Shown: positions 16,011-26,490 of the stretch, in pieces
How positions within the stretch are numbered: the stretch's first letter is position 1
Layout: every line of letters begins with the position of its first letter
Assembly: GCF_010669285.1 (NCBI RefSeq)
Contig: NZ_CP048711.1
Coordinates: 1,550,001-1,614,000, forward strand
DNA: 64,000 nucleotides
Reading direction: 5' to 3'
Origin: Kineobactrum salinum
GTDB lineage: Bacteria; Pseudomonadota; Gammaproteobacteria; Pseudomonadales; Halieaceae
Position numbers and translations under genes: made by a program
Notes under the pieces: generated by a model
The model's database searches: none
What the model saw: the letters and a program-made list of their open reading frames with translations, nothing else
What the model was told of the DNA's origin: nothing

Positions 16011-19000
16011 TCACCGGCTTTTCTTGCGGCCGAAGAGCGACTGCACCACCACAAAGAACAAGGGTATGAAGAAGATCCCCAACAAGGTGCCTGCCAGCAT
16101 GCCGCCCAGCACTCCCGTGCCGATGGCCCGTTGCGCGCCAGAGCCGGCCCCACTGGAGATGGCCAGGGGCAATACCCCAAAGCCAAAGGCCAGGGAGGTC
16201 ATCAGGATCGGGCGCAGGCGATCCCGGACCGCCTGCAGGGTGGCCTCGAACAGCTCCATGCCGCTTTCCAGATACTGCTTTGCAAACTCCACAATGAGGA
16301 TGGCGTTCTTGCTGGTCAGCCCCACGGTTGTCAACATGGCCACCTGGAAGTAAATATCCCGCTGCATGCCGAGCATTGTGTTGGCCAAGGTCGCTCCGAG
16401 CACACCGAGTGGAGCCACCAGCAGTACCGCCGTTGGCACGGTCCAGCTTTCATACAGGGCGGCCAGGCAAAGAAAGACCACCAGTAACGAAAGCGTATAC
16501 AAGAGGGTGGTTTGCGAACCTGCCTCGCGTTCCTGGTAGGACAGAGCGGTCCATTCCAGGGCAAAGCCTTGCGGAAGTTGGCTCACCAGACGTTCCATTT
16601 CTGCCATGGCTTCACCGGAAGACACTCCCGGCGCGGGTTCGCCCTGAATCTCCATGGCGGATACGCCGTTATAACGTTCCAGCCGCGGCGAACCGTAATC
16701 CCAGTAATAGCGCCCAAAGGCGGAGAAGGGCACCATCTCACCCCGGTTGTTTTTAACCGACCAGAGATTGAAGTCCTCGGGGCTCATACGGAAGGGGGCG
16801 TCCGATTGCAGATACACGCGCTTGACCCGGCCGCGATCGTTGAAGTCATCTATGTACTGACCGCCCCAGGCCGCCGACAGGGTGGCGTTGATGGTGGCGG
16901 CGGAGAGCCCGTATGCGCTCGCCTTCTGGTTGTCGATGTCCAGCCGTAGCTGAGGCGTATCCGGCTGACCGTTATGGCGCACGTTCTGCACCAACGGACT
17001 TTCCTCCGCCACTGCAAGCAACTGATCCCGTGCCTGCGCAATGGCCTCGTGGCCGAGGGCGGCGGTGTCCTTCAGAAAGAAGGAGTAGCCCGCGGCAATC
17101 CCCAACTCCGGCATGGCCGGTGGCGCAAAGACATTGATCATAGCATCCTTCACCCCACCCAGAGCCTGCATGGCGCGGTTCGTTACGGCCTGGGCGCCGA
17201 GTGCTTCCCCTGTACGTTCGTCCCAGTCCTTGAGTTTGATAAAGGCGATGCCGGTATTCTGGCCCATGCCTGCAAAGCTGAAGCCCTGGACCGTGAACAC
17301 CGATTCCACCGCTTCGCTTTCGTTTTCCAAAAAGTGCTGTTCCAGCGCGCGGATGGAGGCCATGGTCCGCTCCTGGGTGGCGCCCACGGGTGTTTGTACC
17401 ATCGCCATGAGTACGCCCTGATCCTCTTCCGGCAGGAAAGAGCTGGGCAGGCGCATGAACAGAATGGCCATTACTGCGCACATGGCCGCGAAGATGAGCA
17501 TGAAGCGGCCCTTGCGGGCGAGAATACCTTTCACGCCGCGGCGGTATTTGCTACTGCCCTTGTCGAATGTACGATTGAACCAGCCGAAGAAACCCTTCGT
17601 CCCGTGATGCTCGCCCTTCGTCAAGGGCTTGAGCATGGTGGCGCAAAGCGCGGGAGTGAGTACGATGGCCACCAGCACCGACAGGGCCATGGCAGAAACG
17701 ATGGTCGCCGAAAACTGACGATAGATTACCCCGGTAGAGCCACTCATAAACGCCATTGGCACGAACACCGCTGACAACACCAGGCCAATACCCACCAGCG
17801 CGCCGGTGATCTGATCCATGGACTTGCGCGTGGCTTCAAGGGGCGAGAGCCCTTCCTCGCTCATCAGGCGCTCTACGTTTTCCACGACCACGATGGCGTC
17901 ATCCACCAGCAGGCCGATGGCCAGCACCATGGCAAACATGGTGAGCATGTTGATGGAAAAGCCCAGAGCCGCCAGCACACCGAAGGTACCCAGCAGGACC
18001 ACCGGCACTGCGATAGTGGGAATGATGGTGGCGCGAAGGTTCTGCAGGAACAGAAACATCACCACAAAAACCAGTACAATGGCTTCAAGCAGGGTCTTGA
18101 TGACGTTGTCGATTGAGACCTGCACGAAGGGCGTGGTATCGAAGGGAATTACTGTCTCCAACCCCGCCGGAAAATAGGGTTCCAGTTCGGCCAGTGCGGC
18201 TTTCACCGCTTGCGCGGTTTCCAATGCGTTGGCGCCGGTCGCCAGGGAGATGGCGATACCGGACGAGGGTTGGCCGTTGTAGTGGGCCTGGAAGTCGTAG
18301 ACCTCGCTGCCTACCTCCACTCGCGCGATATCGCCCAGAGTCAGCGCTGATCCGTCGGGGGTGCCGCGCACCACAATCTCGCGGAACTGCTCCGGTGTTT
18401 GCAGCCGGTCCTGAGCATTGACGGTGGCGTTCAATTGCTGCCCGTCGATGGCCGGCGTACCCCCAAGCTGCCCGATCGCCACCTGTGCGTTTTGCGCCTG
18501 TATGGCGCTTACGACTTCCGGCACCGCCAGCTGGTAGGTATCAAGCTTGTTGGGGTCCAGCCAGATGCGCATTGCGTACTGGGTTCCGAAGACCTGCAGG
18601 TTGCCCACGCCACTCACCCGGCTGAGCGGATCCACAATATTCACACCCACGTAATCGGCGATATCGGTCTGGTCCATACTGCCGTCCGCGGATACGAAGC
18701 TCACCACCTGCAGAAAGCTGCTCGTGGATTTACTCACATTAATACCCTGACGCTGCACCTCCTGAGGCAACATGGGCATGGCCAGCTGCAGCTTGTTCTG
18801 CACCTGTACCTGGGCAATATCCGGATCGGTGCCGCTGGCAAAGGTCAGGGTAATGGTGGCCGAGCCGTTGGACGAACTGTTTGAGGAAAAGTAAATCAGC
18901 CCATCGAGCCCTTTCATGTTCTGCTCGATGATCTGGGTAACCGAATCCTCCACTACCTTCGCCGAAGCACCGGGGTAGGTGGCCCGCACTTCCACCGCGG

Positions 19001-19121
19001 GCGGGGCCACGGTGGGATACATGGAAACGGGCAAAGAGGTGATCGCCAGGCCGCCCGCCAACATGACGACAATGGCGATTACCCAGGCGAAAATCGGACG
19101 GTCTATAAAGAAACGTGCCAC
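16011..19121 (-). CDS. acrB: HAE1-family RND efflux pump inner-membrane subunit (AcrB/MexB-like)
   Basis: 1036 residues, the usual length of AcrB. The N-terminus [21 protein letters not shown] is diagnostic of HAE1 transporters. The proton-relay aspartate pair is present in [20 protein letters not shown]. Twelve membrane segments and two large periplasmic loops are evident, and the C-terminus ends in [22 protein letters not shown]. It exports drugs, detergents and bile-salt-like compounds using the proton gradient, together with the periplasmic adaptor encoded 12 bp upstream and an outer-membrane channel that is not in this window. Confidence 0.95.
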   Translation of the reverse strand: MARFFIDRPIFAWVIAIVVMLAGGLAITSLPVSMYPTVAPPAVEVRATYPGASAKVVEDSVTQIIEQNMKGLDGLIYFSSNSSSNGSATITLTFASGTDPDIAQVQVQNKLQLAMPMLPQEVQRQGINVSKSTSSFLQVVSFVSADGSMDQTDIADYVGVNIVDPLSRVSGVGNLQVFGTQYAMRIWLDPNKLDTYQLAVPEVVSAIQAQNAQVAIGQLGGTPAIDGQQLNATVNAQDRLQTPEQFREIVVRGTPDGSALTLGDIARVEVGSEVYDFQAHYNGQPSSGIAISLATGANALETAQAVKAALAELEPYFPAGLETVIPFDTTPFVQVSIDNVIKTLLEAIVLVFVVMFLFLQNLRATIIPTIAVPVVLLGTFGVLAALGFSINMLTMFAMVLAIGLLVDDAIVVVENVERLMSEEGLSPLEATRKSMDQITGALVGIGLVLSAVFVPMAFMSGSTGVIYRQFSATIVSAMALSVLVAIVLTPALCATMLKPLTKGEHHGTKGFFGWFNRTFDKGSSKYRRGVKGILARKGRFMLIFAAMCAVMAILFMRLPSSFLPEEDQGVLMAMVQTPVGATQERTMASIRALEQHFLENESEAVESVFTVQGFSFAGMGQNTGIAFIKLKDWDERTGEALGAQAVTNRAMQALGGVKDAMINVFAPPAMPELGIAAGYSFFLKDTAALGHEAIAQARDQLLAVAEESPLVQNVRHNGQPDTPQLRLDIDNQKASAYGLSAATINATLSAAWGGQYIDDFNDRGRVKRVYLQSDAPFRMSPEDFNLWSVKNNRGEMVPFSAFGRYYWDYGSPRLERYNGVSAMEIQGEPAPGVSSGEAMAEMERLVSQLPQGFALEWTALSYQEREAGSQTTLLYTLSLLVVFLCLAALYESWTVPTAVLLVAPLGVLGATLANTMLGMQRDIYFQVAMLTTVGLTSKNAILIVEFAKQYLESGMELFEATLQAVRDRLRPILMTSLAFGFGVLPLAISSGAGSGAQRAIGTGVLGGMLAGTLLGIFFIPLFFVVVQSLFGRKKSR

Positions 19122-19133
19122 TCGGAAACCGCC

Positions 19134-20330
19134 TTACTGCACGGCAGCTGTTGAAGGAAAAGTCGCGGCCATTTCCGGAAAGTCCCTGTCGTGACCCGCC
19201 ATAGATGCCTCGCTGATTTGATGCGCGGAAAGTGCATCGCCGGGCTGAACCTTCTGCAGCCCCTCAATAATCACCCGCTCGCCAGCGTTCAAGCCGCCCT
19301 CAACCAGCCATTTGTCGCCAATGCTGCGGCTCACGGTCACCTGGCGATGTTCCACTTCGCCTTCGGGCGTGACCACCATCGCACTGGTGTCGCCGCGGGG
19401 ATTGCGAGCGATAGCTTGCTGCGGTACCAAAATTGCGTTATTCCGTACGCCCTCGCCGATAACCGCCCGCACATACATCCCAGGCAGCAACACGTGGTCG
19501 GGGTTTTCTACGACGACGCGCAACAGAGTGCTTCCGGTGGATGGATCCACACTGACATCAGAAAAGGCAAGGCTGCCCTCGCGTTCATAGGTACTGCCGC
19601 CTTCCAACACGATCGTTACCGGCAGCTGGTCTCCTCGGGAGAGCCTGCCCCCTTCAAGGGCCTTGCGCAGCGCCAGCAGCTCCACCACGGACTGATTCAC
19701 ATCCACATAAATGGGATCCAACTGCTGCACAGTGGCCAGTGGTTCAGCCTGGTTGGCCGTAACCAGAGCGCCTTGAGTGACTGTGGAGCGTCCGACGATG
19801 CCTGAGATGGGCGAGCTGATGCTGGCATAATTCAGGGATATTTCAGTGCGGGCCAACGCCGCCCTGGCAACGGATACGTCGGCCTCGGCCTGTCGCAGAG
19901 TGGTTCTCGCGGTATCTCCTTCCTGCTTGCTGACGGCGCCGCTCTCCACCAGTCCCGCAAGACGGCCAGCGTTGAGTTGCGCTATTTCCAGGGCCGCCTC
20001 CGCCCGCTCCAAAGTGGCTTTGGCGCTGTTGTAATCGGCCCGGTACATGGCCTCGTCGAGCTGATAGAGGGGCTCACCGGATTTCACAGTAGCGCCTTCT
20101 GTAAACAAGCGCTGCTCGACAATGCCGTTGACCTGAGGACGGATCTCTGCCACCCGAAAGGGGCTGGTACGGCCCGACAGCTCGCGGGTGATGGTCACAC
20201 GCTCGGACTGCAGGGTTATTACGGAAACTTCTGGCGCTGGCTGATGCGGAGAAGGCGCCTCGCTGCTGCAGGCGCTCAGCAGGACGGCGACGAACGACAC
20301 TACAGTGATAGCGCAGCATGCTCTTTGCAC
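19134..20330 (-). CDS. acrA: RND efflux periplasmic adaptor (AcrA/MexA-like lipoprotein)
   Basis: About 398 residues with a lipoprotein signal (VVSFVAVLLSACSS), a barrel-sandwich/lipoyl part split by a coiled-coil hairpin (ADYNSAKATLERAEAALEIAQLNAGRL ... SKQEGDTARTTLRQAEADVSVARAALARTEISL) and the typical ISSPISGIVGRSTVTQGALV motif. No ATG opens the frame: I prefer the GTG at 20330 with AAGAGA upstream, though a TTG at 20363 is possible. It bridges the inner-membrane pump and the outer-membrane channel. Expression is probably repressed through the operator at 20366-20387 by the divergent TetR protein. Confidence 0.93.
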   Translation of the reverse strand: MQRACCAITVVSFVAVLLSACSSEAPSPHQPAPEVSVITLQSERVTITRELSGRTSPFRVAEIRPQVNGIVEQRLFTEGATVKSGEPLYQLDEAMYRADYNSAKATLERAEAALEIAQLNAGRLAGLVESGAVSKQEGDTARTTLRQAEADVSVARAALARTEISLNYASISSPISGIVGRSTVTQGALVTANQAEPLATVQQLDPIYVDVNQSVVELLALRKALEGGRLSRGDQLPVTIVLEGGSTYEREGSLAFSDVSVDPSTGSTLLRVVVENPDHVLLPGMYVRAVIGEGVRNNAILVPQQAIARNPRGDTSAMVVTPEGEVEHRQVTVSRSIGDKWLVEGGLNAGERVIIEGLQKVQPGDALSAHQISEASMAGHDRDFPEMAATFPSTAAVQ

Positions 20331-20365
20331 AATGGAAAATCTCTTGGAGAATATGGCCCGCAATT

Positions 20366-20387
20366 ATATACATTCATAAATGTATGT
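20366..20387. promoter_or_regulatory. AcrR-type operator between pump and regulator
   Basis: The palindrome TACATTCATAAATGTA (20369-20384) with extended flanks matches the E. coli AcrR operator, as I recall it, at 20 of 22 positions. It lies between the divergent adaptor and TetR genes, exactly where an AcrR-like repressor would control both. A weaker similar palindrome (TTCATTCGTGAATATAAATG) follows at about 20398-20417. Confidence 0.75.
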
Positions 20388-20469
20388 CAAGTTATTGTTC
20401 ATTCGTGAATATAAATGTATCATGCTGAATTCGCGCCACGGCGTGCATTACAAATTAGCTGAGAAGATC

Positions 20470-21108
20470 ATGGCCAGACGCACAAAAGAGGATGCTTTGA
20501 AAACTCGCGAGCATATCGTCGATGCCGCGGTAACGGTTTTCCACGAACGTGGCGTGGCGCGTCCGTCCCTGACGGATATCGCCAAGCTGGCCGGGGTAAC
20601 ACGCGGGGCCATTTACGGCCATTTCAAGAACAAAGCCGACCTGGTCAATGCGCTCACGGCACGTATCCGCCTTCCCGCGGACACTCTGTGCGAAACTGAT
20701 CCCGAACGTCTGCGCAAAGATCCATTGGGCGAACTGCGATCCCGGTGGCTCGAGCTCTACACGGAAGTTGCTCACAACCGCGAGTGGCAGTTGATCCTCG
20801 ACATCATTTTCCATCGCATCGAATTGGTGACCGAGAGCGGCGAAATCCACCAGCGGATGGAAGAAGGACGGGGCACCGCTATCGAGCACATGCGAAATAT
20901 GCTCCAGCTGGCGGTGGAAGCGGGCCAGCTGGACCAGGATCTGGACATCAAGCTGGCTGCCGCCGTTTTACACGGCGCACTGGTGGGCGTGCTGGAGGAT
21001 TGGCTACTCCAGCCCGATGCCTACAATCTGGCCAAGATGGGCGAGCGCAACGTGGGGGCTCTCTTCGATATGCTGCGCCTGTCCAGCGCGCTGCGCAAGC
21101 CCACTTAA
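20470..21108 (+). CDS. acrR: TetR/AcrR-family repressor of the RND pump
   Basis: About 212 residues from the ATG at 20470: MARRTKEDALKTREHIVDAA opens like AcrR, followed by the helix-turn-helix SLTDIAKLAGVTRGAIYGHFKNKADLVNAL and an AcrR-type C-terminal ligand domain (LELYTEVAHNREWQLILDIIFHRIE). A longer frame from 20380 would run over the operator and lacks a ribosome site. Divergent placement and the AcrR-type operator make repression of the adjacent acrAB-like genes very likely. Confidence 0.92.
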   Translation: MARRTKEDALKTREHIVDAAVTVFHERGVARPSLTDIAKLAGVTRGAIYGHFKNKADLVNALTARIRLPADTLCETDPERLRKDPLGELRSRWLELYTEVAHNREWQLILDIIFHRIELVTESGEIHQRMEEGRGTAIEHMRNMLQLAVEAGQLDQDLDIKLAAAVLHGALVGVLEDWLLQPDAYNLAKMGERNVGALFDMLRLSSALRKPT

Positions 21109-21225
21109 AACCCAGGGCGCAGATGTTCGGCTGGGCTCAAGCTTGTTCACTTTGACCGGGAGTGAGGAACATCATAGCGGCAGCATGGTCGATAGCCTCT
21201 GTGGATATTGTTACGGAGGCTGAAG

Positions 21226-22296
21226 ATGTCAGGAGCAATGCAAGCTGCAGTTGCACTTTTCGTCATGCTGTTGATGCCGGCAACCACGGTATCGGGGGGA
21301 AATATTGAACGCGAGGACATGTTCGTCGATGGCGAACATGGAATATCCCTGTTCATCAGGGAAGTGCGCGCGGATACGGCAGAAGGGGACGCCGTGCCGA
21401 TACTGCTGCTGCACGGCGCGCGTGTCCCCGGCGTGGCGTCCTTCGACCTGCCGGTGCCCAACGGATCGCTCGCGGCAGACCTGGCCAACGCCGGGCATGT
21501 GGTCTACATTATGGATGCGCGTGGTTACGGTTTTTCGACACGCCCGCCCGAAATGTCCGAAGCGCGTGACGAGAATCCGCCGCTGGTGCGTTCACCCGCG
21601 GTAGTGAAGGACATTGCCGCGGTGGTCGAGTTCATCCGCAAGCGGCAGTCGGTCGAGCGGATCGCGCTGCTCGGCTGGGCAACCGGCGGACACTGGGGTG
21701 GTTATTACGCCAGCCTGCATCCGGATCGCATCAGCCACCTGGTCATCTACAACTCGCTGTACGGCGGCAGCGATGAACATTCCCTGATCGGCCACGGTTC
21801 CGGGCTTGAGGATTCCGATCGCCCGGGCCGCTTCAATACAGCAGCAGTCGGCGCCTATCGTTTCAATGCGGCGTCATCGCTGTTCGGTTCGTGGGACAGA
21901 AGCATCCCGGTGGAAGACAAATCGGCCTGGCGTGATCCCGCCGTGGCAGACGCCTATGCGGAAGCGGCGCTGGCAAGTGATGACACTGCGGGTACGCGCG
22001 AGCCGCCGAGTTTCCGCGCTCCGAGTGGCGCACTGGAAGACAGCTTCTATATGGCGACCGGTCGCCAACTGTGGGATGCATCGCTGGTTGATTCGCGCGT
22101 GCTGATCATCGGCACGGAACGGGATTTCTGGTCACGGTCGGCAGACCGCGAAACTCTGGCGCAGCACCTAGTCCATGCCAAGGAAATCAGGTCCGTGTTG
22201 ATTCCCGAGGCGACTCATTACGTGCACCTCGATCGTCCGGAACGCGGACGTGACCGTTTCATTGGCGAGGTCACCGAGTTTATTGGCAGCGAATGA
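21226..22296 (+). CDS. Secreted alpha/beta-hydrolase-fold protein lacking the nucleophile serine
   Basis: 356 residues from the ATG at 21226, which has GGAGG seven bases upstream. An N-terminal signal peptide (MQAAVALFVMLLMPATTVSGG) precedes an alpha/beta hydrolase core: oxyanion region LLLHGARVPG, nucleophile elbow LLGWATGGHWGG, acid GTERDFW and histidine ATHYVHLDR. The usual G-x-S-x-G elbow reads G-W-A-T-G, so the catalytic serine is alanine (residue 152, codon GCA). The protein may be a non-catalytic relative or a lyase-like variant. It lies between the efflux repressor and a thiopurine methyltransferase gene with no clear operon partner. Confidence 0.75.
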   Translation: MSGAMQAAVALFVMLLMPATTVSGGNIEREDMFVDGEHGISLFIREVRADTAEGDAVPILLLHGARVPGVASFDLPVPNGSLAADLANAGHVVYIMDARGYGFSTRPPEMSEARDENPPLVRSPAVVKDIAAVVEFIRKRQSVERIALLGWATGGHWGGYYASLHPDRISHLVIYNSLYGGSDEHSLIGHGSGLEDSDRPGRFNTAAVGAYRFNAASSLFGSWDRSIPVEDKSAWRDPAVADAYAEAALASDDTAGTREPPSFRAPSGALEDSFYMATGRQLWDASLVDSRVLIIGTERDFWSRSADRETLAQHLVHAKEIRSVLIPEATHYVHLDRPERGRDRFIGEVTEFIGSE

Positions 22297-22379
22297 CGGA
22301 TCTGCCGGGTTAATGGCGCACCTGCCTGCAATCTTCGCCAATCCCAGCGTGCGCGGCAGCACCTGGAAAAGGAGTCCCC

Positions 22380-23015
22380 ATGGACACTGAATTTTGGCAC
22401 CACAAATGGCGCGAAGGTGATATCGCCTTTCACGAGGGCGAGCCCAACACACTGCTCCAGGCCCACTTCCAGCGCCTCGACATCCGCACCGGGAGCCGTA
22501 TCTTCCTCCCCCTGTGCGGCAAGACCCGGGACATCGCCTGGCTGCTCGAGCGCGGCTACCGCGTGGCGGGGGCGGAATTGAGCGAGCTTGCCATCACCCA
22601 GCTATTCCGCGAACTCGACCTGGAACCGCGAATTAGCAAGGCTGGCAGCCTGACACAATACAGCGCCAACAATATCGACATCTTCGTGGGCGATATCTTC
22701 GCCCTGCATCGCGACACACTGGGCCCGGTGCAGGCCGTCTACGACCGTGCGGCCCTGGTGGCCTTACCGGCCGATATCCGGCAGCGCTATACCGCCCACC
22801 TGGTCGAGATCACCGACGGCGCCCCGCAACTGCTGATCACCTTCGACTACGACCAATCGCAAATGGACGGCCCGCCCTTCTCTATTGACCAGGACGAAGT
22901 CGGCCGCCACTATGGCGCCGTTTACCAGCTGACGGAACTGACCCGGCAGTCCGTGCCCGTAGGGCTGAAAGGCAAGGTCGAGGCGATGGAGTCAGCCTGG
23001 CTGCTTCACTGTTGA
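22380..23015 (+). CDS. tpm: Thiopurine S-methyltransferase
   Basis: 211 residues matching bacterial TPMT: MDTEFWHHKWREGDIAFHEGEPN opens the family, the SAM-binding region IFLPLCGKTRDIAWLLERGYRVAGAELSELAI is followed by VYDRAALVALPADIRQRY and LLITFDYDQSQMDGPPFSI. The cytosolic enzyme methylates thiols and, in bacteria, selenium and tellurium oxyanion metabolites, giving tellurite resistance. AAAAGGAG precedes the start. No operon partner is evident. Confidence 0.93.
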   Translation: MDTEFWHHKWREGDIAFHEGEPNTLLQAHFQRLDIRTGSRIFLPLCGKTRDIAWLLERGYRVAGAELSELAITQLFRELDLEPRISKAGSLTQYSANNIDIFVGDIFALHRDTLGPVQAVYDRAALVALPADIRQRYTAHLVEITDGAPQLLITFDYDQSQMDGPPFSIDQDEVGRHYGAVYQLTELTRQSVPVGLKGKVEAMESAWLLHC

Positions 23016-24057
23016 TGGGGGCCACTTGGCCGGTTCTGTAGCGCACGCCTCTCGGGACCTGGATGTGACGCAATAGGCGCTCAATTATCTGGGCGCAATC
23101 GACCCTGAAGCTGCCGAGGACCCTCGCGGAACTGATTAATGATTTCTGTTTGCTTCAAGCTGTACGCCCTTTCCTGTCCATCACAGCTTGACCCCAGTCA
23201 CCAAAGAGCGGTCAAGCAATCGGCTCCGTTCCCATATGCTTATCTATCGCAGATACCCCACTCTGTCAGCCTAGTTGTCCAGAGTTGGTGACTTCGCCTA
23301 AATTCACTCAGAATGGGCATGATAGTGCCCAATATGGGCATTTTTAAGGAAAACTTCCCGGTGACAATAGTCCAGCATAGGCACGGTTATGGCGTTAGGA
23401 TAGGTAAATTTGCCGATGGCATTCAAAACCTCCGCGGAAACGCTTTCCGGTTATAAATGGCGTCAGGAACAAGGCTCAAGGATATAAGCTGATCGGCCTC
23501 AGTGAGGTCGGCCCTATGACCGAAGTACCTGAATCGTTGTGAGCTCCATTTCCCGATTCCCGGGTGCGGTGGAAGTCTCAATAACGCAAGGCCAACCCCA
23601 ATCGGCCAATCAAAGTAATGCGGCCCTGGATCGGCAGCCGCCTCGATCGCAACGATGGCGTGCGCTACACCCAGTCGACCTGCATTGGCTTTGCCCTTGC
23701 GTGTGTATTGCTGGCAGTCGTCAATTCACCCCGGCAGTTGGCGCTGGCCCTCTTTGACCTGCGCCTTTGCGGTCAGGGTTTACAGGCTGGACCAGGCCTG
23801 ATTACCTGTTTATTCTTCCTATACCTCCTATACTTCACGAATGTCGATAAAAAAGTGAGACGCACGTGGCGCTTCACAACGTACCGCGCGCCGCGTTACA
23901 TAGCGTGGTACCGATATTTCCCTCGAGTTGAACTGGCTGTAGGCATCCGGGCTCTGATGTAGTTCTCACATTTCAGCGACATTTTAGTCACATTGGCGTT
24001 GTTAACCTTCCAGCGTTTCACCAGATAAATATGGCCGATTCTTGGAGGAAGAGCGAT
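23016..24057. other. 1.04 kb without a convincing gene
   Basis: Frames here are short, lack ribosome sites and resemble no family; the longest plus-strand frame (23618-23962) has an unnatural composition. The stretch contains a relic operator (23312-23368) also found near 41.6 kb. A -10-like AT-rich zone ahead of the TonB receptor at 24058 probably holds that operon's promoter. Confidence 0.6.
23312..23368. repeat. Partial copy of the MNT-HTH operator region
   Basis: TGCCCAATATGGGCA (23326-23340) with a preceding half site TGGGCA and a following TTTTTAAGGAAAA is nearly identical to 41592-41640, the operator region of the nucleotidyltransferase antitoxin gene. Here no matching gene lies on either side, so it is probably a scar of a lost toxin-antitoxin locus. 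Confidence 0.6.
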
Positions 24058-26463
24058 ATGAGCAGGCAATTTAGCAATATTAGCAGGCATTTTAGGCATG
24101 TATCGTGGTTGACTCTGTCGGTGCTCCTGATTGGCTTTCCACTTTTTAGCCACGCAGCAGAGGCGCCCGGTGCGCTGACTGTCATTGTCAAAGACCAGAA
24201 AACTGACCGGCCAATCTCAACCGTGCAGATCACGATCACGAAACGGGAAACCAATTCCACGCGATCTGTAGAGACCGACGCACAAGGTCGCATCGTCGTT
24301 GAACAGCTCGACCCCGGTCTCTACTCGGTGACCGTAGCCAAAGGCGGGTTCGCTTCATCGTATGAACCAAGCGTACGCGTGATTAGGCGAAAGAATATCA
24401 AAATTGAATTCGAACTGATAGAAAAGGTAATTGAGGAATTGGTGGTTCGAGCACGGCGAGCTGATGCAGCTGCATCAGCTTCCAGCACCTATCTCAACAG
24501 AGAAGCGTTGCGAAGTGCTGTTGGCGGTGGCGCAGATCCGCTCCTCTCGCTGGACGGCTTACCGGGCCTGGCATCCACTGGTGAATTCGCAAGCTTTAGC
24601 GTACGCGGCCGTGGGCCGAGAGATAATTTGATATTCGTTGATGACTTTCCCTTTGATAAAGCGGTGCACTTTGATGCGACCCTGGGTGAAGACGAAGATG
24701 TCGGTGGTGGCGGCCGCTTCTCGATTTTCGCACCGAACGTTATCAGTGGTGCAGAGTTCTCACCGGGTGGGTGGGGTGCAGCTTATGGCGGCCGGGCTGC
24801 ATCACTACTCAAACTGGAAGTCGCCGATGGCAATCCAAGCCCTTCAGCAAGTCTACGCCTTGACCTTGCGGGCTTTGAAGTTGGTTACGACGGCCCTACC
24901 GGTATCACTGAAGACTCAACGATGCTCGTTTCTGCTAGACGACTGGATTTCGGCGCCTTGTTTGAAACTATCGACGAACTAGACATTGGGGATCCTGTGT
25001 TGAGAGATATCATCGTAAAGTCGGTCATACCAATCAACCAGAATCACACGTTCGAAATTCTACTGATGGACACACACGAAGACTATACTCGCGACGTGAC
25101 TCACGTTTTCGAGTCGCCCAATTTCGAGGATGCTGCGCTTCTGGATTTTCAACAAGATAGTGATTTGTACGGTCTGACCTTGCGATCTTTGATCGGCGAA
25201 AACGCTGTCTGGACCAACAAGATTTACCACCGCACAAGCGACAAGATCAGTTCAGAGGGTGAAGCATTTCCTGATCTCGTACCTGCTGGATCGCCCGCCT
25301 CCAGTTTTCCGGTGCGGGAAGACATTATTACCATCGTTGAAGATGAAACAGAGATTGGCTGGCGAAGCGACTTCGAGACAGTGAATCAATGGGGCGTGTT
25401 CAGTGCCGGTATTCGAGCAACGCAAATTGAACTGGACTACGACACCGTCCTGGATGGTGATTGGAACCGATTTGTCTACGACGACGATGATTCTAGACCA
25501 GACCCCGATCAGCGCTTTATCGTGCTGACTCCCGTGGACATCAACTCTTCACTAAGTCATAAAGAAACGAACTATGCAGGTTACGTAGATCAAGTTTTTG
25601 AGCTCGGCGATTGGGATATTCGCACGGGTGTGCGGTTCGAACGGGACGGCTTTGCAGACGAAAGCTTCGCGTCGCCCAGGTTCAGCGTCAACTGGCGACC
25701 GAGTACAACGATGAGATATTTTGCGACCGCAGGGCTATTTCATCAGTCGCCACGGTTTTTACACCTTGCCGCTAACGAGTCAAACGCCCTTGAGAACGAA
25801 GAAATCACGCACAGCAGTATCGGCTTTCAGTATTTTCCGAACAAAAACTGGTCGGTGTTGACTGAAGCCTATTACCAAAACCTCGACAACCTGGTGGTAG
25901 ACCTTGATCGAGCAAGCGGAACGTTTGCAAACATTGGAGACGGCACATCGTACGGCGTCGATATCGTGGCCAATAGCACGATTCGCGAAGGCATCTACGC
26001 TACCGCAACCTACTCCTACAACGATGCCGAAGTCGACCGGAAAGACGGTCGCGGTGACGTAGCCGCCGAATTCAACCGCGAGCATGTCGCTACCCTCGGC
26101 CTGACCTGGGAAATCAGCGACCGCTGGAAGGTCGCCGGTCGCTACAAATTTCTTTCTGGCAGGCCTGACGACCGCTTTATTATACACTCAGACGTGTTGG
26201 GAGACGGGCAACCTCTACGCTACTCGAAAGAGATCACAGAGCGCAATGTCGGTCGCAAAAGCAGTTACAGCTTGTTTAATGTTCGCGTCGACTATAGACG
26301 TGCATTTGGTCCAATAGATGCAACGGCTTTTCTCGATGTCATCAACGTAACCGCAGCGTCGTCGAGCGACGACACCGAGTTTGACTACCGCCGAGGCGTT
26401 GAAGTGAAAGACGATAACGAAGCCGAGCCGCTTATTGGTCTGCGACTGGACTATGCTTGGTAA
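24058..26463 (+). CDS. TonB-dependent receptor with N-terminal carboxypeptidase-like domain
   Basis: About 801 residues from the ATG at 24058, preceded by GGAGGAAGAG; the ATG at 24031 is less well placed. A signal peptide (TLSVLLIGFPLFSHAAEA) leads into a carboxypeptidase-regulatory-like beta-sandwich (GALTVIVKDQKTDRPISTVQITI ... VEQLDPGLYSVTVAKGGF), a TonB-box-like VIEELVVRARR, a plug (FASFSVRGRGPRDNLIFVDDFPF) and a barrel ending IGLRLDYAW. It is coupled to a two-component system whose genes follow within 30 bp, which suggests substrate sensing tied to uptake. The substrate is unknown. Confidence 0.88.
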   Translation: MSRQFSNISRHFRHVSWLTLSVLLIGFPLFSHAAEAPGALTVIVKDQKTDRPISTVQITITKRETNSTRSVETDAQGRIVVEQLDPGLYSVTVAKGGFASSYEPSVRVIRRKNIKIEFELIEKVIEELVVRARRADAAASASSTYLNREALRSAVGGGADPLLSLDGLPGLASTGEFASFSVRGRGPRDNLIFVDDFPFDKAVHFDATLGEDEDVGGGGRFSIFAPNVISGAEFSPGGWGAAYGGRAASLLKLEVADGNPSPSASLRLDLAGFEVGYDGPTGITEDSTMLVSARRLDFGALFETIDELDIGDPVLRDIIVKSVIPINQNHTFEILLMDTHEDYTRDVTHVFESPNFEDAALLDFQQDSDLYGLTLRSLIGENAVWTNKIYHRTSDKISSEGEAFPDLVPAGSPASSFPVREDIITIVEDETEIGWRSDFETVNQWGVFSAGIRATQIELDYDTVLDGDWNRFVYDDDDSRPDPDQRFIVLTPVDINSSLSHKETNYAGYVDQVFELGDWDIRTGVRFERDGFADESFASPRFSVNWRPSTTMRYFATAGLFHQSPRFLHLAANESNALENEEITHSSIGFQYFPNKNWSVLTEAYYQNLDNLVVDLDRASGTFANIGDGTSYGVDIVANSTIREGIYATATYSYNDAEVDRKDGRGDVAAEFNREHVATLGLTWEISDRWKVAGRYKFLSGRPDDRFIIHSDVLGDGQPLRYSKEITERNVGRKSSYSLFNVRVDYRRAFGPIDATAFLDVINVTAASSSDDTEFDYRRGVEVKDDNEAEPLIGLRLDYAW

Positions 26464-26490
26464 ATCATGCCTGGTAAGGGGGAGCAGCAG

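Noticed and set aside
23618-23962. 114-codon frame with a hydrophobic middle
   Set aside because: No ribosome site, and the flanking basic and aromatic composition is not typical of a membrane protein; evidence too weak to call.
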